Below are positions 17,215 through 25,652 of a stretch of 64,000 bases of DNA, one piece after another; within the stretch, counting starts at the first letter, position 1; the number at the start of each line of letters is the position of its first letter. The stretch covers positions 2,418,001 through 2,482,000 of the forward strand of contig NZ_CP085253.1 in the NCBI RefSeq assembly GCF_044872765.1, given 5' to 3'. The position numbers and the translations under genes are program-made. The notes beneath the pieces are model-generated. The model ran no database searches and was not told where the DNA came from. It saw nothing but the letters and a program-made list of their open reading frames with translations. The stretch comes from Micrococcus sp023147585 (GTDB lineage Bacteria > Actinomycetota > Actinomycetes > Actinomycetales > Micrococcaceae).

Positions 17215-17875
17215 GGACCAGGGCCGGGAACCGGAGGCCGGCGGCACGCCGTGGCGTCCGGCGACGGGCGACTCGCCCTACGAGCCGGCGACGCGGCTGC
17301 CGCCCGCGGGGGTGACAGCCCGGCGCGATCCGAAGCGCCGCCGAGCGTCCAAGGCCATCGTGATCGGCGGGACGCTCGCGCTCGCGGCGGCCATGACCGG
17401 CGTCGCGGTGACCTCGCAGTCCTCCATCGAGTCCGCGCCCGCGGAGGAGAACGGGTGGACGAACGAGTTCGGGGAGACCGTCGCGGCCCCGGCGGAGCTG
17501 GAGCAGGACTACGCCCAGGTCTGCCAGGACACCCAGACGGGCGAGCGCATCGACGACCAGTGGTGCGAGGACCCCTCGATCGCGGAGGGCCAGGCGGGCA
17601 CGGGCCAGGAGCAGGCGGCCGAGGGGGAGGGCCAGGCGGCCGAGGGGGAGGAGCAGCAGACCTCGCACTACGGTGGCGGCTACGGCTGGTTCTTCATCCC
17701 GCTCTCCGGCGGACGCACCGTGCCCGCCGTCGGGAGCCCGCTGCGCGACGGGACCACCCAGGCCCCGGCGGGGCGCTCGGTGACGAAGGTCCCGGCCTCT
17801 GGCGGCTCGTTCGCCAAGGCCGGCACCGTGTCCAAGGGCGGCTTCGGCACCAAGGGAGGCGGCGCCGGCTCCTGA
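17204..17875 (+). CDS. YgiB-like (DUF1190-type) anchored protein
   Basis: 223 residues. An N-terminal basic stretch (RRDPKRRRASK) is followed by one hydrophobic segment (about 50-70), then an extracellular acidic, Gln/Glu-rich region with two Cys (VCQDTQTG, QWCEDPS). The tail is Gly/Ser-rich and ends in repeated GGS/GGF units (SGGSFAKAG, SKGGFGTKGG). This layout, and its position immediately before a YgiC-like ligase, matches the enterobacterial ygiB-ygiC pair. The similarity is architectural and should be tested by profile search. The start overlaps the upstream membrane gene; ggaggggg lies upstream. Confidence 0.6.
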   Translation: MTTEDQGREPEAGGTPWRPATGDSPYEPATRLPPAGVTARRDPKRRRASKAIVIGGTLALAAAMTGVAVTSQSSIESAPAEENGWTNEFGETVAAPAELEQDYAQVCQDTQTGERIDDQWCEDPSIAEGQAGTGQEQAAEGEGQAAEGEEQQTSHYGGGYGWFFIPLSGGRTVPAVGSPLRDGTTQAPAGRSVTKVPASGGSFAKAGTVSKGGFGTKGGGAGS

Positions 17876-17903
17876 GCCGCGCCGCGACGAGGAGGAGAGC
17901 ACC

Positions 17904-19112
17904 GTGCAGCGCATCAGCACCGAGCCGCGTCCGGACTGGGAGGAGAAGGTCGCCTCCCAGGGGCTCGTCTTCTCCCCGACGCTCATGCCGGACGGCTCCG
18001 TCCTGCAGTACTGGAACGAGTCCGCCGCCTACGTCCTCACCATGGACGAGGTCATGCTCCTGGAGCAGGCCTCCGAGCGCCTGCACGCGATGTCCATGGA
18101 GGCCGCGCGCTTCCTGGCGTCCGAGCAGACGATCGCCGGATCGCCCTGGCGTGCGCTCGGCCTGCCCCGCGAGGCGGTCGTCCTCGCGGTGGAGTCCCTC
18201 GAGCGGGGGGACCCCCACCTCTACGGCCGCTTCGACCTCGTCTACTCCGGCCCGGACGCCCCGCCCAAGATGCTGGAGTACAACGCGGACACGCCCACCG
18301 GGCTGATCGAGGCCGCCGTCGCCCAGTGGTTCTGGAAGCAGGACGTCTTCGGCGAGGACGTGGACCAGTGGAACGGGATCTTCGAGGCCCTCGTGGACCG
18401 CTGGCGGGAGATCTACGCCCCCGAGCTCGCGGCGGGGGAGAGCCCGCGCGTGCACTTCGCCCACACGGAGCTGGACGAGACGGGCGAGGACGCCATGACG
18501 GTGGCCTGTCTCCGCGACGCCGCCGAGCAGGCGGGGCTGACCTGCGAGTCGCTCCTGATGAGCCAGATCGGCTTCGACACCGAGCAGCTGCGCTTCACGG
18601 GCGCGGACCTGCGCTACCTCACCGGCATCTTCAAGCTCTACCCGTGGGAGGACATGGCCCACGAGCGGTTCGGCCCGCGCCTGGCCCTGGACGAGCACGT
18701 GCGGTGGATCGAGCCGGCCTGGAAGATGCTGCTCTCCACCAAGGCGCTCTCCGCCGCCCTGTGGCACCTCTTCCCCGGGGACGACCTTCTCCTGCCCACC
18801 TACCTCAACGAGGTCCGCGGCCTCACCGAGTACGTGCGCAAGCCGCTGCACGGCCGCGAGGGCGCGGGCATCCGCATCGTCTCCTCGGACGTCACGACCT
18901 CCTCCGACCCGGGCCGCTGGGGAGAGGAGGGCCACGTCTTCCAGCAGTACCACCGCCTGCCCGACTTCCCCGGGCCGGACGGCCGGCCCAACCGGCCCGT
19001 GCTCGGCACGTGGATGGTGGGGGACGAGTGCTTCGGCGTCGGCATCCGCGAGTCCGACGGCCCGATCACCGACCCGTACTGCCGCTTCGTGCCCAACATC
19101 ATCCGCGGCTGA
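17904..19112 (+). CDS. YgiC-like glutathionylspermidine-synthase-family ATP-grasp ligase
   Basis: 402 residues of the pre-ATP-grasp/ATP-grasp family represented by the C-terminal domain of E. coli Gss and by YgiC/YjfC. Typical blocks are YGRFDLVYSGPDAPPKMLEY followed by NADTPTGLIEA, and a late RKPLHGREGAGIRI (nucleotide-binding Lys/Arg) and PVLGTWMVGDECFGVGIRES. The family ligates a carboxylate to an amine with ATP; the true substrate of YgiC-type members is unknown. Glutathione is not expected in Micrococcaceae, so glutathionylspermidine itself is unlikely. GTG 17904 has ggaggag seven bases upstream. It lies between the YgiB-like gene and an APC permease. Confidence 0.85.
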   Translation: MQRISTEPRPDWEEKVASQGLVFSPTLMPDGSVLQYWNESAAYVLTMDEVMLLEQASERLHAMSMEAARFLASEQTIAGSPWRALGLPREAVVLAVESLERGDPHLYGRFDLVYSGPDAPPKMLEYNADTPTGLIEAAVAQWFWKQDVFGEDVDQWNGIFEALVDRWREIYAPELAAGESPRVHFAHTELDETGEDAMTVACLRDAAEQAGLTCESLLMSQIGFDTEQLRFTGADLRYLTGIFKLYPWEDMAHERFGPRLALDEHVRWIEPAWKMLLSTKALSAALWHLFPGDDLLLPTYLNEVRGLTEYVRKPLHGREGAGIRIVSSDVTTSSDPGRWGEEGHVFQQYHRLPDFPGPDGRPNRPVLGTWMVGDECFGVGIRESDGPITDPYCRFVPNIIRG

Positions 19113-19200
19113 CCGCGCCCTCCCGCAGGGCCCCACCGCACCCGAACCCGAACGCCTCCAACCCGCCCGCGCCCGACCTCCCCGAGGATCCCCGCCGCCC

Positions 19201-20424
19201 ATGCTCAGCACGCACCAGTCCGTCTCCGTGTCCACGTCCTCGGTGGCGCCGGTCTACTCCGCCGTCGTCACGGTGCCCCTCATCGTGGGCCTCGTCGGCT
19301 CGGGCGCGCCCCTGGCCTACCTGCTCGCCCTCGTGCCCATCGTGCTCGTGTGGGCCGGCATGTCCGAGAACGACGACCGGCAGCCGGACAAGGGCTCCAT
19401 CTACGCGTGGGCGGTCCGCTCGCACCCGGTGATGGGGTGGATCGGCGGGTACTGCCTCGCGGTCACCGGCGTCGTCGCGACGTCGGGCCTCGCCTACGTC
19501 GCCCTCGACGCCTGGCTGCCCGGCCTGCCCGCGTGGGCCAAGGCCCTGGCCGGCGCGGTCCTCATCGCCGTGGCCACCGCCGTCAGCTCGACCAACGTCC
19601 GGATCACCTCCGCCGTCCAGACCGCCGGCGTCCTCGTGCAGGTGGCCGCCGCCGTCGTGCTGGTGTCCGTGTTCCTGAGGGTGGGGCCCACGCTGACCCC
19701 GATGACCGGCACGGCGACCGACTGGCTCCATGCCGTGCTGCTGGCCGTGTTCGCGTTCTGGGGCTTCGACGCCGTCTACGCGCTCTCGGAGGAGTCGCAC
19801 CCGGGCGTGCCGCGCCGGGCGGCGGCGGTCTCCCTCGTCCTGCTCGTGGCGATCTTCCTGGTCTTCTCGCTGCTCGGCGCCTCCCCGCACCCCGACGCCG
19901 CGGAGGCCCTGGTGCACCCCGTGGTGGTGGCCGGCGTCGTGGTCTCCTGCGTGATGGCGCTCGGCTCCACCCTCATCCCGACGGCGCGGGGCGTCTCCGC
20001 CATGGCCGAGCGCGGGCACCTGCCCTCCGCCCTGACCCCGCTGCGCACCGCCGAGGTCGCCTCCGCGGCGGGAGCGGTGGCCTGGCTCGCCCTCGCGCTG
20101 GTGGTGCCGGGGATCTTCTGGGACTCGATCGAGATGCTCTCGATCTTCGTGGGCGCGTACTTCACGATCTCCTCGCTCACGGCGGCCGCCCACGACCGCG
20201 GCGCCCTGAAGGTCGTCCACCTGGTGGGCGCCGCCCTCATGGGGCTCATCACCGCGGCCGCGCTCGTGACCATGTTCGACCCGGAGTACGGGGAGACGCG
20301 GATCGGGGACGTGGGCGGCGTCGGCCTGCTGGCGGTCGGGTTCACGGCGCTCGGCGTCGCGCTCGCGGTGCTCGTGGTCCGCGGACGCGGGGCATCCGGC
20401 GGCGGTCGGGCCGTCAGCGCCTGA
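19201..20424 (+). CDS. APC-superfamily permease
   Basis: 407 residues with about 12 hydrophobic segments. The first helix contains VSTSSVAPVYSAVVTVPLIV, typical of the amino-acid/polyamine/organocation superfamily, and FAFWGFDAVYALSEESHPG is the conserved segment after helix 6. It probably imports or exports an amino acid or polyamine. Its place 88 bases behind the YgiC-like ligase suggests transport of that enzyme's substrate, which is an inference from context. The start (ATG 19201) has only a weak ribosome site. Confidence 0.8.
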   Translation: MLSTHQSVSVSTSSVAPVYSAVVTVPLIVGLVGSGAPLAYLLALVPIVLVWAGMSENDDRQPDKGSIYAWAVRSHPVMGWIGGYCLAVTGVVATSGLAYVALDAWLPGLPAWAKALAGAVLIAVATAVSSTNVRITSAVQTAGVLVQVAAAVVLVSVFLRVGPTLTPMTGTATDWLHAVLLAVFAFWGFDAVYALSEESHPGVPRRAAAVSLVLLVAIFLVFSLLGASPHPDAAEALVHPVVVAGVVVSCVMALGSTLIPTARGVSAMAERGHLPSALTPLRTAEVASAAGAVAWLALALVVPGIFWDSIEMLSIFVGAYFTISSLTAAAHDRGALKVVHLVGAALMGLITAAALVTMFDPEYGETRIGDVGGVGLLAVGFTALGVALAVLVVRGRGASGGGRAVSA

Positions 20425-20464
20425 GCACAACGTGCGCGCAGGACTGGCCGTCGGCCGGTCGTCC

Positions 20465-20495
20465 GACCGAGCGACCGAGCGACCGCCCGAGCGAC
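20465..20495. repeat. Short GACC-rich repeat between convergent genes
   Basis: Two tandem gaccgagc octamers followed by gaccgcccgagcgacc lie between the APC permease and the oxidoreductase stops. It is simple-sequence DNA with no evident hairpin. Confidence 0.6.
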
Positions 20496-20511
20496 CCTCC
20501 CCGCGCGGGCC

Positions 20512-21576
20512 TCAGCGGTCCCAGCCCAGGAGCCTCCAGACCTCCGCCCAGCCCTCGAAGAGGTGGGCGTTGTACTCCGGGCCGAGCTGGTTCGGGTTGG
20601 CGAACAGCACCCAGTCGGCGGCCTGGACGGCCCGGTCCGCGGACAGCTGCTCGGCGACCTCCTCGGGCGTGCCCGCGTAGGTCGGGCCGGAGACGGCGCG
20701 GCGGCCGTCGAGGCGCCCCGAGGACTCCCGGGAGGCCCGCTCGTGGCCGAAGTACATCTCGTCGCGGTCGTCCTGGATCACGAACGCGGAGCGGGTGACC
20801 GCCGTCCGGGGCGCGCCGGTGCGCCCGAGGGGGCTGACGCCGTCGTGGTGGCCGGCCGCCGCATGGGCCTCGAGATAGCGGGCGATCTGGTCGGCCTGCT
20901 GGACGTGGAAGGGGCGGCCGTCGTCCTCGAGGAGCAGGGTGGAGGAGAGCATGTCGTACCCGGCCTCGCCTGCGCGGACGGCGGTCGCGGTCGTGCCGGC
21001 ACCCCACCAGACGCGCTGCGCCAGCGTGGGGGAGTGCGGCTCGATGCGCAGGGGCCGGGAGGTGTGGGCCCAGCCGGAGGAGAGGTCCGGCGTCGCGATG
21101 CCCGCGCCCGAGATGCCCTCCATGAACCGGCGGCCGCGCTCCCAGGCGACGTCGGACCAGGTCTCGCCGGGGGCGAGGTCGTAGCCGAACCGGTGCTGGC
21201 CGTCCGCGGCGGCCTCGGGTGAGCCGCGCGAGATGCCGAGCTCGAGGCGCTCGCCGGCAAGCAGGTCCGTGGTCGCGGCGGCCTCGGCCATGGACAGGGG
21301 ATTCTCGTACCGCAGGTCGATCACGCCGGTGCCGAGGTGGATGCGCTCGGTGCGGGCGGCCATCGCGGCGAGGATCGGGAAGGGCGAGGAGAACATCTGC
21401 TGCCAGTGGTGACTGCGGATCCATGCGCCGTCCAGGCCGGCGGCCTCGGCGGCCACGGCCATCTGCACGACGTCGCGCAGGGCCTGCCCGGCGTCGGGCT
21501 TGACGGGGACGCGGTCCACGGCGGGGCGGTGGATCCAGTGCCCGAAGTTGAGGAATCCTAAGTGCTTCTTGGTCAT
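20512..21576 (-). CDS. LLM-class flavin-dependent oxidoreductase
   Basis: 354-residue luciferase-like monooxygenase. The N-terminus KHLGFLNFGHW forms the first beta-strand of the TIM barrel, and the segments LDGAWIRSHHW, RIHLGTGVIDLRYENPLSMA and RLELGISRGSPE match the FMN-binding barrel of the family. The C-terminal GTPEEVAEQLSADRAVQAAD is also typical. Reduced flavin would be supplied by a separate reductase; the substrate is unknown. ATG 21576 was chosen because the frame upstream reads through repetitive intergenic DNA. A TTTCAA/TTGAAA palindrome sits just before the start. Confidence 0.85.
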   Translation of the reverse strand: MTKKHLGFLNFGHWIHRPAVDRVPVKPDAGQALRDVVQMAVAAEAAGLDGAWIRSHHWQQMFSSPFPILAAMAARTERIHLGTGVIDLRYENPLSMAEAAATTDLLAGERLELGISRGSPEAAADGQHRFGYDLAPGETWSDVAWERGRRFMEGISGAGIATPDLSSGWAHTSRPLRIEPHSPTLAQRVWWGAGTTATAVRAGEAGYDMLSSTLLLEDDGRPFHVQQADQIARYLEAHAAAGHHDGVSPLGRTGAPRTAVTRSAFVIQDDRDEMYFGHERASRESSGRLDGRRAVSGPTYAGTPEEVAEQLSADRAVQAADWVLFANPNQLGPEYNAHLFEGWAEVWRLLGWDR

Positions 21577-21581
21577 GGGTG

Positions 21582-21595
21582 TTTCAACCTTGAAA
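21582..21595. promoter_or_regulatory. 14-bp palindrome just upstream of the oxidoreductase start
   Basis: tttcaaccttgaaa is a perfect inverted repeat (6-bp arms, 2-bp centre), five bases before the ATG. It could be a repressor site or an mRNA hairpin over the ribosome site, which is otherwise weak. Confidence 0.4.
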
Positions 21596-21747
21596 GACCG
21601 GCGGTTGTTCCCGGAGTGCGTTTCGGTGCGGCGTGGGTCCGCCGCCGGGGCCGTCCGGTCCCATCCCGCTCGACCGGTTCCCGCCCACCCGACCGGGCCT
21701 GATTCACGAAACAGCCCCCATAGGGGTCGGTCGATTGAATATGGGTC

Positions 21748-21795
21748 GGTCCGCCGGTCCGCCGGTCCGCCGGTCCGCCGGTCCGCCGGTCCGGC
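21748..21795. repeat. Tandem ggtccgcc octamer repeat
   Basis: Five perfect and one imperfect copies of ggtccgcc occupy the 307-base gap between the divergent oxidoreductase and ankyrin genes. The rest of that gap (21577-21883) holds no gene that I can support. The repeat could expand or contract by slippage. Confidence 0.85.
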
Positions 21796-21883
21796 GGCCC
21801 GGCCGTCAGGCGGTGCCGCGGCCCGGCGCCGGTCCTCGCCGGCCCTCCCGGCTCCACCCGCCCGCGTGCGGGAGAATGGACCC

Positions 21884-22279
21884 ATGACACAGCAGTGGAG
21901 CGAGGAGTCCATGGAGCTGGCCGCGCAGCTCTTCGACCTGGCACGGAACGGGGACACGGCCACCCTCAAGGCGTACCTGGACCAGGGCCTGAAGCGGAAC
22001 CTGCGCAACGGCAGCGGGGACACCTTCCTCACCCTCGCCGCGTACTACAGGCAGACGGACACGGTGCGCATGCTGATCGAGGCCGGCCTCGACGTCGCCG
22101 CCGTCAACGACCGCGGCCAGGACGCCCTCGGCTGCGCCACCTTCCGCAAGGACGAGGACGCCGTACGGGCCCTCCTCGCCGCGGGCGCGGACCCCGACGG
22201 CGGCTCACCCTCCGCACGCGAGGTCGCCCGGACCTTCGGGCTCGAGGAGATGCTCGCGCTGCTCGACGGCCGTGGCTGA
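21884..22279 (+). CDS. Ankyrin-repeat protein
   Basis: 131 residues with about three ankyrin units. Visible pieces are LFDLARNGDTATLKAYLDQG, GDTFLTLAAYYRQTDTVRML and GQDALGCATFRKDEDAVRAL, each following the helix-turn-helix-loop consensus with LL/AGAD ends. Such small soluble ankyrin proteins serve as protein-binding modules. The upstream gagaat (about ten bases before ATG) suggests a leaderless or short-leader transcript. The last eight bases overlap the next start, implying coupling. Confidence 0.85.
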   Translation: MTQQWSEESMELAAQLFDLARNGDTATLKAYLDQGLKRNLRNGSGDTFLTLAAYYRQTDTVRMLIEAGLDVAAVNDRGQDALGCATFRKDEDAVRALLAAGADPDGGSPSAREVARTFGLEEMLALLDGRG

Positions 22280-22859
22280 GACGCCCGAGGGCACCCCCTC
22301 CGTCGACGAGGTGTACGCCGCCGTCCGCGCCGGGCTCCCCGAGCTCGTCGCGGACCTGACCCGCCTCCTCGGCCTCGGCTGGGACGTCGAGGCCGACCCG
22401 GGGGAGCCCAGTCACCCCCACCTGCGCCTGCACGGGGCCCTCGCCGACGACGGCCGCCGCCTCGTCGTGGACGTCCTCCCCGTCCGGTGCCGCTCCCCGC
22501 TCTTCCACGCCACCGTCGGCGTCTCCATGCTCCCCGGCGATCTCGACCCCGCCGGGCTGGGCGCCGACGTCGAGCCGGCGTGGATCACGCGGGTGCGGGC
22601 CCTGGGCGAGGCCATGGAGGCGACGGCGGCGGACCCCGTCTGCGTCTCCGCGCACCCGGGCGGCGGCAGCAAGGGCGCGGCGGCCGTGAAACTCGCGCTC
22701 GCAGACCGCTTCGGCCTGCCGCGCCGGTACGCCAAGGGCTGGCCGGACGAGTTCCTCGGCGTGCGGACGAGCCCCGTCCCGGGGGAGCGGTACGGGGAGT
22801 TCGCCCGGGCGCTCGCCGCCCAGGTCCGGGTGCTGGACGCCGTCCCTCCACCGGCCTGA
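22272..22859 (+). CDS. Conserved-type protein of unknown function
   Basis: 195 residues, soluble, with no signal peptide. I do not recognise a family. The sequence has an N-terminal helical region (VDEVYAAVRAGLPELVADL), a beta-rich middle (HPHLRLHGALADDGRRLVVD, then VLPVRCRS) and a Gly-rich SAHPGGGSKGAA. The GTG start overlaps the ankyrin gene by eight bases, so the two are probably co-translated and may act together. Confidence 0.5.
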   Translation: MAETPEGTPSVDEVYAAVRAGLPELVADLTRLLGLGWDVEADPGEPSHPHLRLHGALADDGRRLVVDVLPVRCRSPLFHATVGVSMLPGDLDPAGLGADVEPAWITRVRALGEAMEATAADPVCVSAHPGGGSKGAAAVKLALADRFGLPRRYAKGWPDEFLGVRTSPVPGERYGEFARALAAQVRVLDAVPPPA

Positions 22860-22895
22860 CGCGTCCCTCGCGCGGTCTGGGAGAATGGGCGGGAT

Positions 22896-24203
22896 ATGAC
22901 TGCCACCCCTGACACCGCCGCGCGGCCCGCCTCGGACACCCGCGCCGCCGATCCGAACGCCGTCCACTACGCGAAGGCCGCCGGCGCCGGCCGCCGCATC
23001 GCGGACGACGACCAGCTCCACGAGGGCCGCCACGCCGCGCCCTCGACGGACCGTCTGAGCCTTCCCGCGCTGAAGCTCGGCCCCATCACCGTGGACGTGC
23101 CCGTGGTGCTCGCGCCGATGGCCGGCATCACCAACACGGCCTTCCGCCGCCTGTGCCGCGAGTACGGCGGCGGCCTCTACGTGAACGAGATGGTGACGGC
23201 CCGCGCCCTCGTGGAGCGCAAGCCCGAGTCCATGCGCATCATCAAGCACGATCCGGACGAGGTGCCCCGCTCGGTGCAGCTCTACTCGGTGGACCCCGTC
23301 ACCACGGCCGCCGCCGTCCGCATGCTCGTGGAGGAGGACCGCGCCGACCACATCGACATGAACTTCGGCTGCCCCGTCCCCAAGGTCACCCGCCGCGGCG
23401 GCGGCTCCGCGCTGCCCTGGAAGTCGGAGCTCTTCGCCTCGATCGTGAAGGCCGCCGTCACGGAGGCCTCCAAGAAGGACATCCCGGTCACCGTCAAGAT
23501 GCGCCGCGGCATCGACGAGGACCACCTCACCTTCCTCGACGCCGGCCGCACCGCGCGGGACCTCGGCGTCGCCGCTGTGGCGCTCCACGGCCGCACGACG
23601 CGCCAGTTCTACTCCGGCACCGCCGTGTGGGAGGACATCGCGCGCCTGCGTGAGGCGCTGCCGGACATCCCGGTGCTCGGCAACGGGGACATCTGGTCCG
23701 CCGAGGACGCGATCGCGATGGTCGAGCAGACCGGCGTCGACGGCGTCGTGATCGGGCGCGGCTGCCAGGGCCGCCCGTGGCTGTTCGGGGACCTGCAGGC
23801 CGCGTTCGAGGGACGCCAGGAGCGCTTCCAGCCCACGCTCGGGCAGGTGGCGGACACGCTGTACCGCCACGCGGAGCTGCTCGTGGACACCTTCGAGGGG
23901 GACGAGCTCAAGGCGCTGCGGGACATCCGCAAGCATGTGGCCTGGTACTTCAAGGGCTACCCCGTGGGCTCCGAGATCCGCACGGCGCTCTCCACGGTGC
24001 CCACCCTGGAGGCCATGCGCGAGATCCTCGCGCGCGTGGACCGGGAGCAGCCGTACCCGGGCCTGGACGCCGAGGGCCCGCGCGGCCGCTCCGGCGCCCC
24101 CAAGCGGCCCCACCTGCCGGACGGCTGGCTGGACTCCCGCGAGCTCAACGCGGAGCAGAAGGCCATGATCGCCGCCGCCGAGCTGGACGTCTCCGGTGGC
24201 TGA
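22896..24203 (+). CDS. dusB: tRNA-dihydrouridine synthase
   Basis: 435-residue FMN enzyme reducing uridines in the tRNA D-loop with NADPH. The TIM-barrel signature VVLAPMAGITNTAFRRLCRE is followed by DHIDMNFGCPVPKVTRRGGG with the catalytic Cys, AVALHGRTTRQFYSG, and VLGNGDIWSAEDAIAMV and DGVVIGRGCQGRPW of the FMN phosphate site. The C-terminal helical domain (GDELKALRDIRKHVAWYFKG) binds tRNA. It has an N-terminal extension of about 60 residues before the barrel, common in actinobacteria. The 3' end overlaps dgt by eight bases. Confidence 0.93.
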   Translation: MTATPDTAARPASDTRAADPNAVHYAKAAGAGRRIADDDQLHEGRHAAPSTDRLSLPALKLGPITVDVPVVLAPMAGITNTAFRRLCREYGGGLYVNEMVTARALVERKPESMRIIKHDPDEVPRSVQLYSVDPVTTAAAVRMLVEEDRADHIDMNFGCPVPKVTRRGGGSALPWKSELFASIVKAAVTEASKKDIPVTVKMRRGIDEDHLTFLDAGRTARDLGVAAVALHGRTTRQFYSGTAVWEDIARLREALPDIPVLGNGDIWSAEDAIAMVEQTGVDGVVIGRGCQGRPWLFGDLQAAFEGRQERFQPTLGQVADTLYRHAELLVDTFEGDELKALRDIRKHVAWYFKGYPVGSEIRTALSTVPTLEAMREILARVDREQPYPGLDAEGPRGRSGAPKRPHLPDGWLDSRELNAEQKAMIAAAELDVSGG

Positions 24204-25605
24204 GGGCACCACGCCGGCGCGCGCCGCCGCGTACGGGCCCGCCGCGCCGTCGTCGCCCTGGACCGGGGCCGCCCACCAGCCGGTGCTGTTCGGCTCCGAG
24301 GGCCGGCCCCCGTACGCCGGCCGCGCTGTGCAGACCCCCGGCTACACGCCGTGGGACCGGGAGCGGTGGCTGCCCGAGCCGCCCAAGTCCTCCTACCGTT
24401 CGGACTTCGAGCGGGACCGTGCCCGCGTGCTGCACTCCGCGGGCCTGCGTCGGCTGGGGGCCAAGACCCAGGTGGTCGCCCCGGACGCGGACGACTTCGC
24501 CCGCACCCGCCTGACGCACTCGCTCGAAGTGGCCCAGGTGGGGCGTGAACTCGGCCGGTCGCTGGGCTGCGACCCCGACCTCGTGGACACCGCCTGCCTG
24601 TCCCACGACCTCGGCCATCCGCCCTTCGGGCACAACGGGGAGAAGGCGCTCGACGCGGTCAGCGAGGACGTCGGCGGCTTCGAGGGCAACGCCCAGACCC
24701 TGCGGCTGCTGGCCCGCCTCGAGCAGAAGAAGCTCTTCGCGGACGGCTCCTCCGCGGGCCTGAACCTCACGCGCGCCGCCCTCGACGCCGCGTGCAAGTA
24801 CCCCTGGACCCGTGAGGACGCCCCGCTGCGCCCCGACGGCACGCGTTCGCGCAAGTTCGGCGTCTACGCGGACGACCTGCCCGTGTTCCGCTGGTTCCGC
24901 GCCGGTGTGCCCGGCCCCCGGAAGTCCATGGAGGCCCAGGTCATGGACCTCGCGGACGACATCTCCTACTCCGTGCACGACGTCGAGGACGGCGTGGTCA
25001 ACGCCGCGTTCCAGCTCAAGTGGCTGGCCATCCCGGAGCACCGGGAGCGCGTCGTGGAGACCACCCGCCAGTGGTACCTGCCGCACACGGACCCGGCCGA
25101 GGTCGACGCGGCCCTGGCCCGCCTCGAGGCCACCGACGTGTGGGTCTCCAAGATGGACGGCTCCCGGCGGGCGCTCGCGGCGATGAAGGACATGACGAGT
25201 CAGCTGATCGGCCGGTTCTGCAGCGCCGCCTTCGACGCCACGCGCCAGGTGTTCGGCAACGAGCCTCTGACCCGCCACGGCGCCGACGTCGTGGTGCCCG
25301 AGGAGACGGAGACCGAGATCGCCGTGATGAAGGGCATCGCGGCGGCCTACGTGATGACCGCGGAGCAGCGCCAGCCGCTCTACGCACGGCAGCGCGAGGT
25401 GCTCGCGGAGCTCGTGGCGCTGCTGGACGCCACGGGGGACCGGTACCTCGAGCCGATGTTCGCGTTCGACTGGGCGCAGGCCCCCGACGACGCAGCCCGG
25501 CGCCGCGTGCTGATCGACCAGATCGCCTCGCTCACCGATTCGACCGCCGTCGAGTGGCACCACACCCTGGTGCGCGGCGAGCCGTTCACCCGCGTCTGGG
25601 TCTGA
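24196..25605 (+). CDS. dgt: Deoxyguanosinetriphosphate triphosphohydrolase-like protein
   Basis: 469-residue HD-domain enzyme that removes tripolyphosphate from dNTPs. The metal site is intact: RTRLTHSLEVAQVGRELG (first His), ACLSHDLGHPPFGHNGEKAL (His-Asp pair and following His residues), and VMDLADDISYSVHDVEDG (final Asp). The N-terminal 50 residues are a low-complexity extension. It follows dusB with an eight-base overlap, an arrangement common in actinobacteria. Its role is probably nucleotide-pool control; the name follows the family and dGTP specificity is not shown. Confidence 0.92.
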   Translation: MAEGTTPARAAAYGPAAPSSPWTGAAHQPVLFGSEGRPPYAGRAVQTPGYTPWDRERWLPEPPKSSYRSDFERDRARVLHSAGLRRLGAKTQVVAPDADDFARTRLTHSLEVAQVGRELGRSLGCDPDLVDTACLSHDLGHPPFGHNGEKALDAVSEDVGGFEGNAQTLRLLARLEQKKLFADGSSAGLNLTRAALDAACKYPWTREDAPLRPDGTRSRKFGVYADDLPVFRWFRAGVPGPRKSMEAQVMDLADDISYSVHDVEDGVVNAAFQLKWLAIPEHRERVVETTRQWYLPHTDPAEVDAALARLEATDVWVSKMDGSRRALAAMKDMTSQLIGRFCSAAFDATRQVFGNEPLTRHGADVVVPEETETEIAVMKGIAAAYVMTAEQRQPLYARQREVLAELVALLDATGDRYLEPMFAFDWAQAPDDAARRRVLIDQIASLTDSTAVEWHHTLVRGEPFTRVWV

Positions 25606-25622
25606 GCGCCTGGGCTGGAACG

Positions 25623-25640
25623 CGCAGCCGACGGGCTGCG
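25623..25640. terminator. Hairpin between convergent dgt and tetR genes
   Basis: cgcagcc 25623-25629 pairs with ggctgcg 25634-25640 around a gacg loop. It is placed where both genes end; no strong T-run is present. Confidence 0.5.
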
Positions 25641-25652
25641 GCCCGGTGACGA

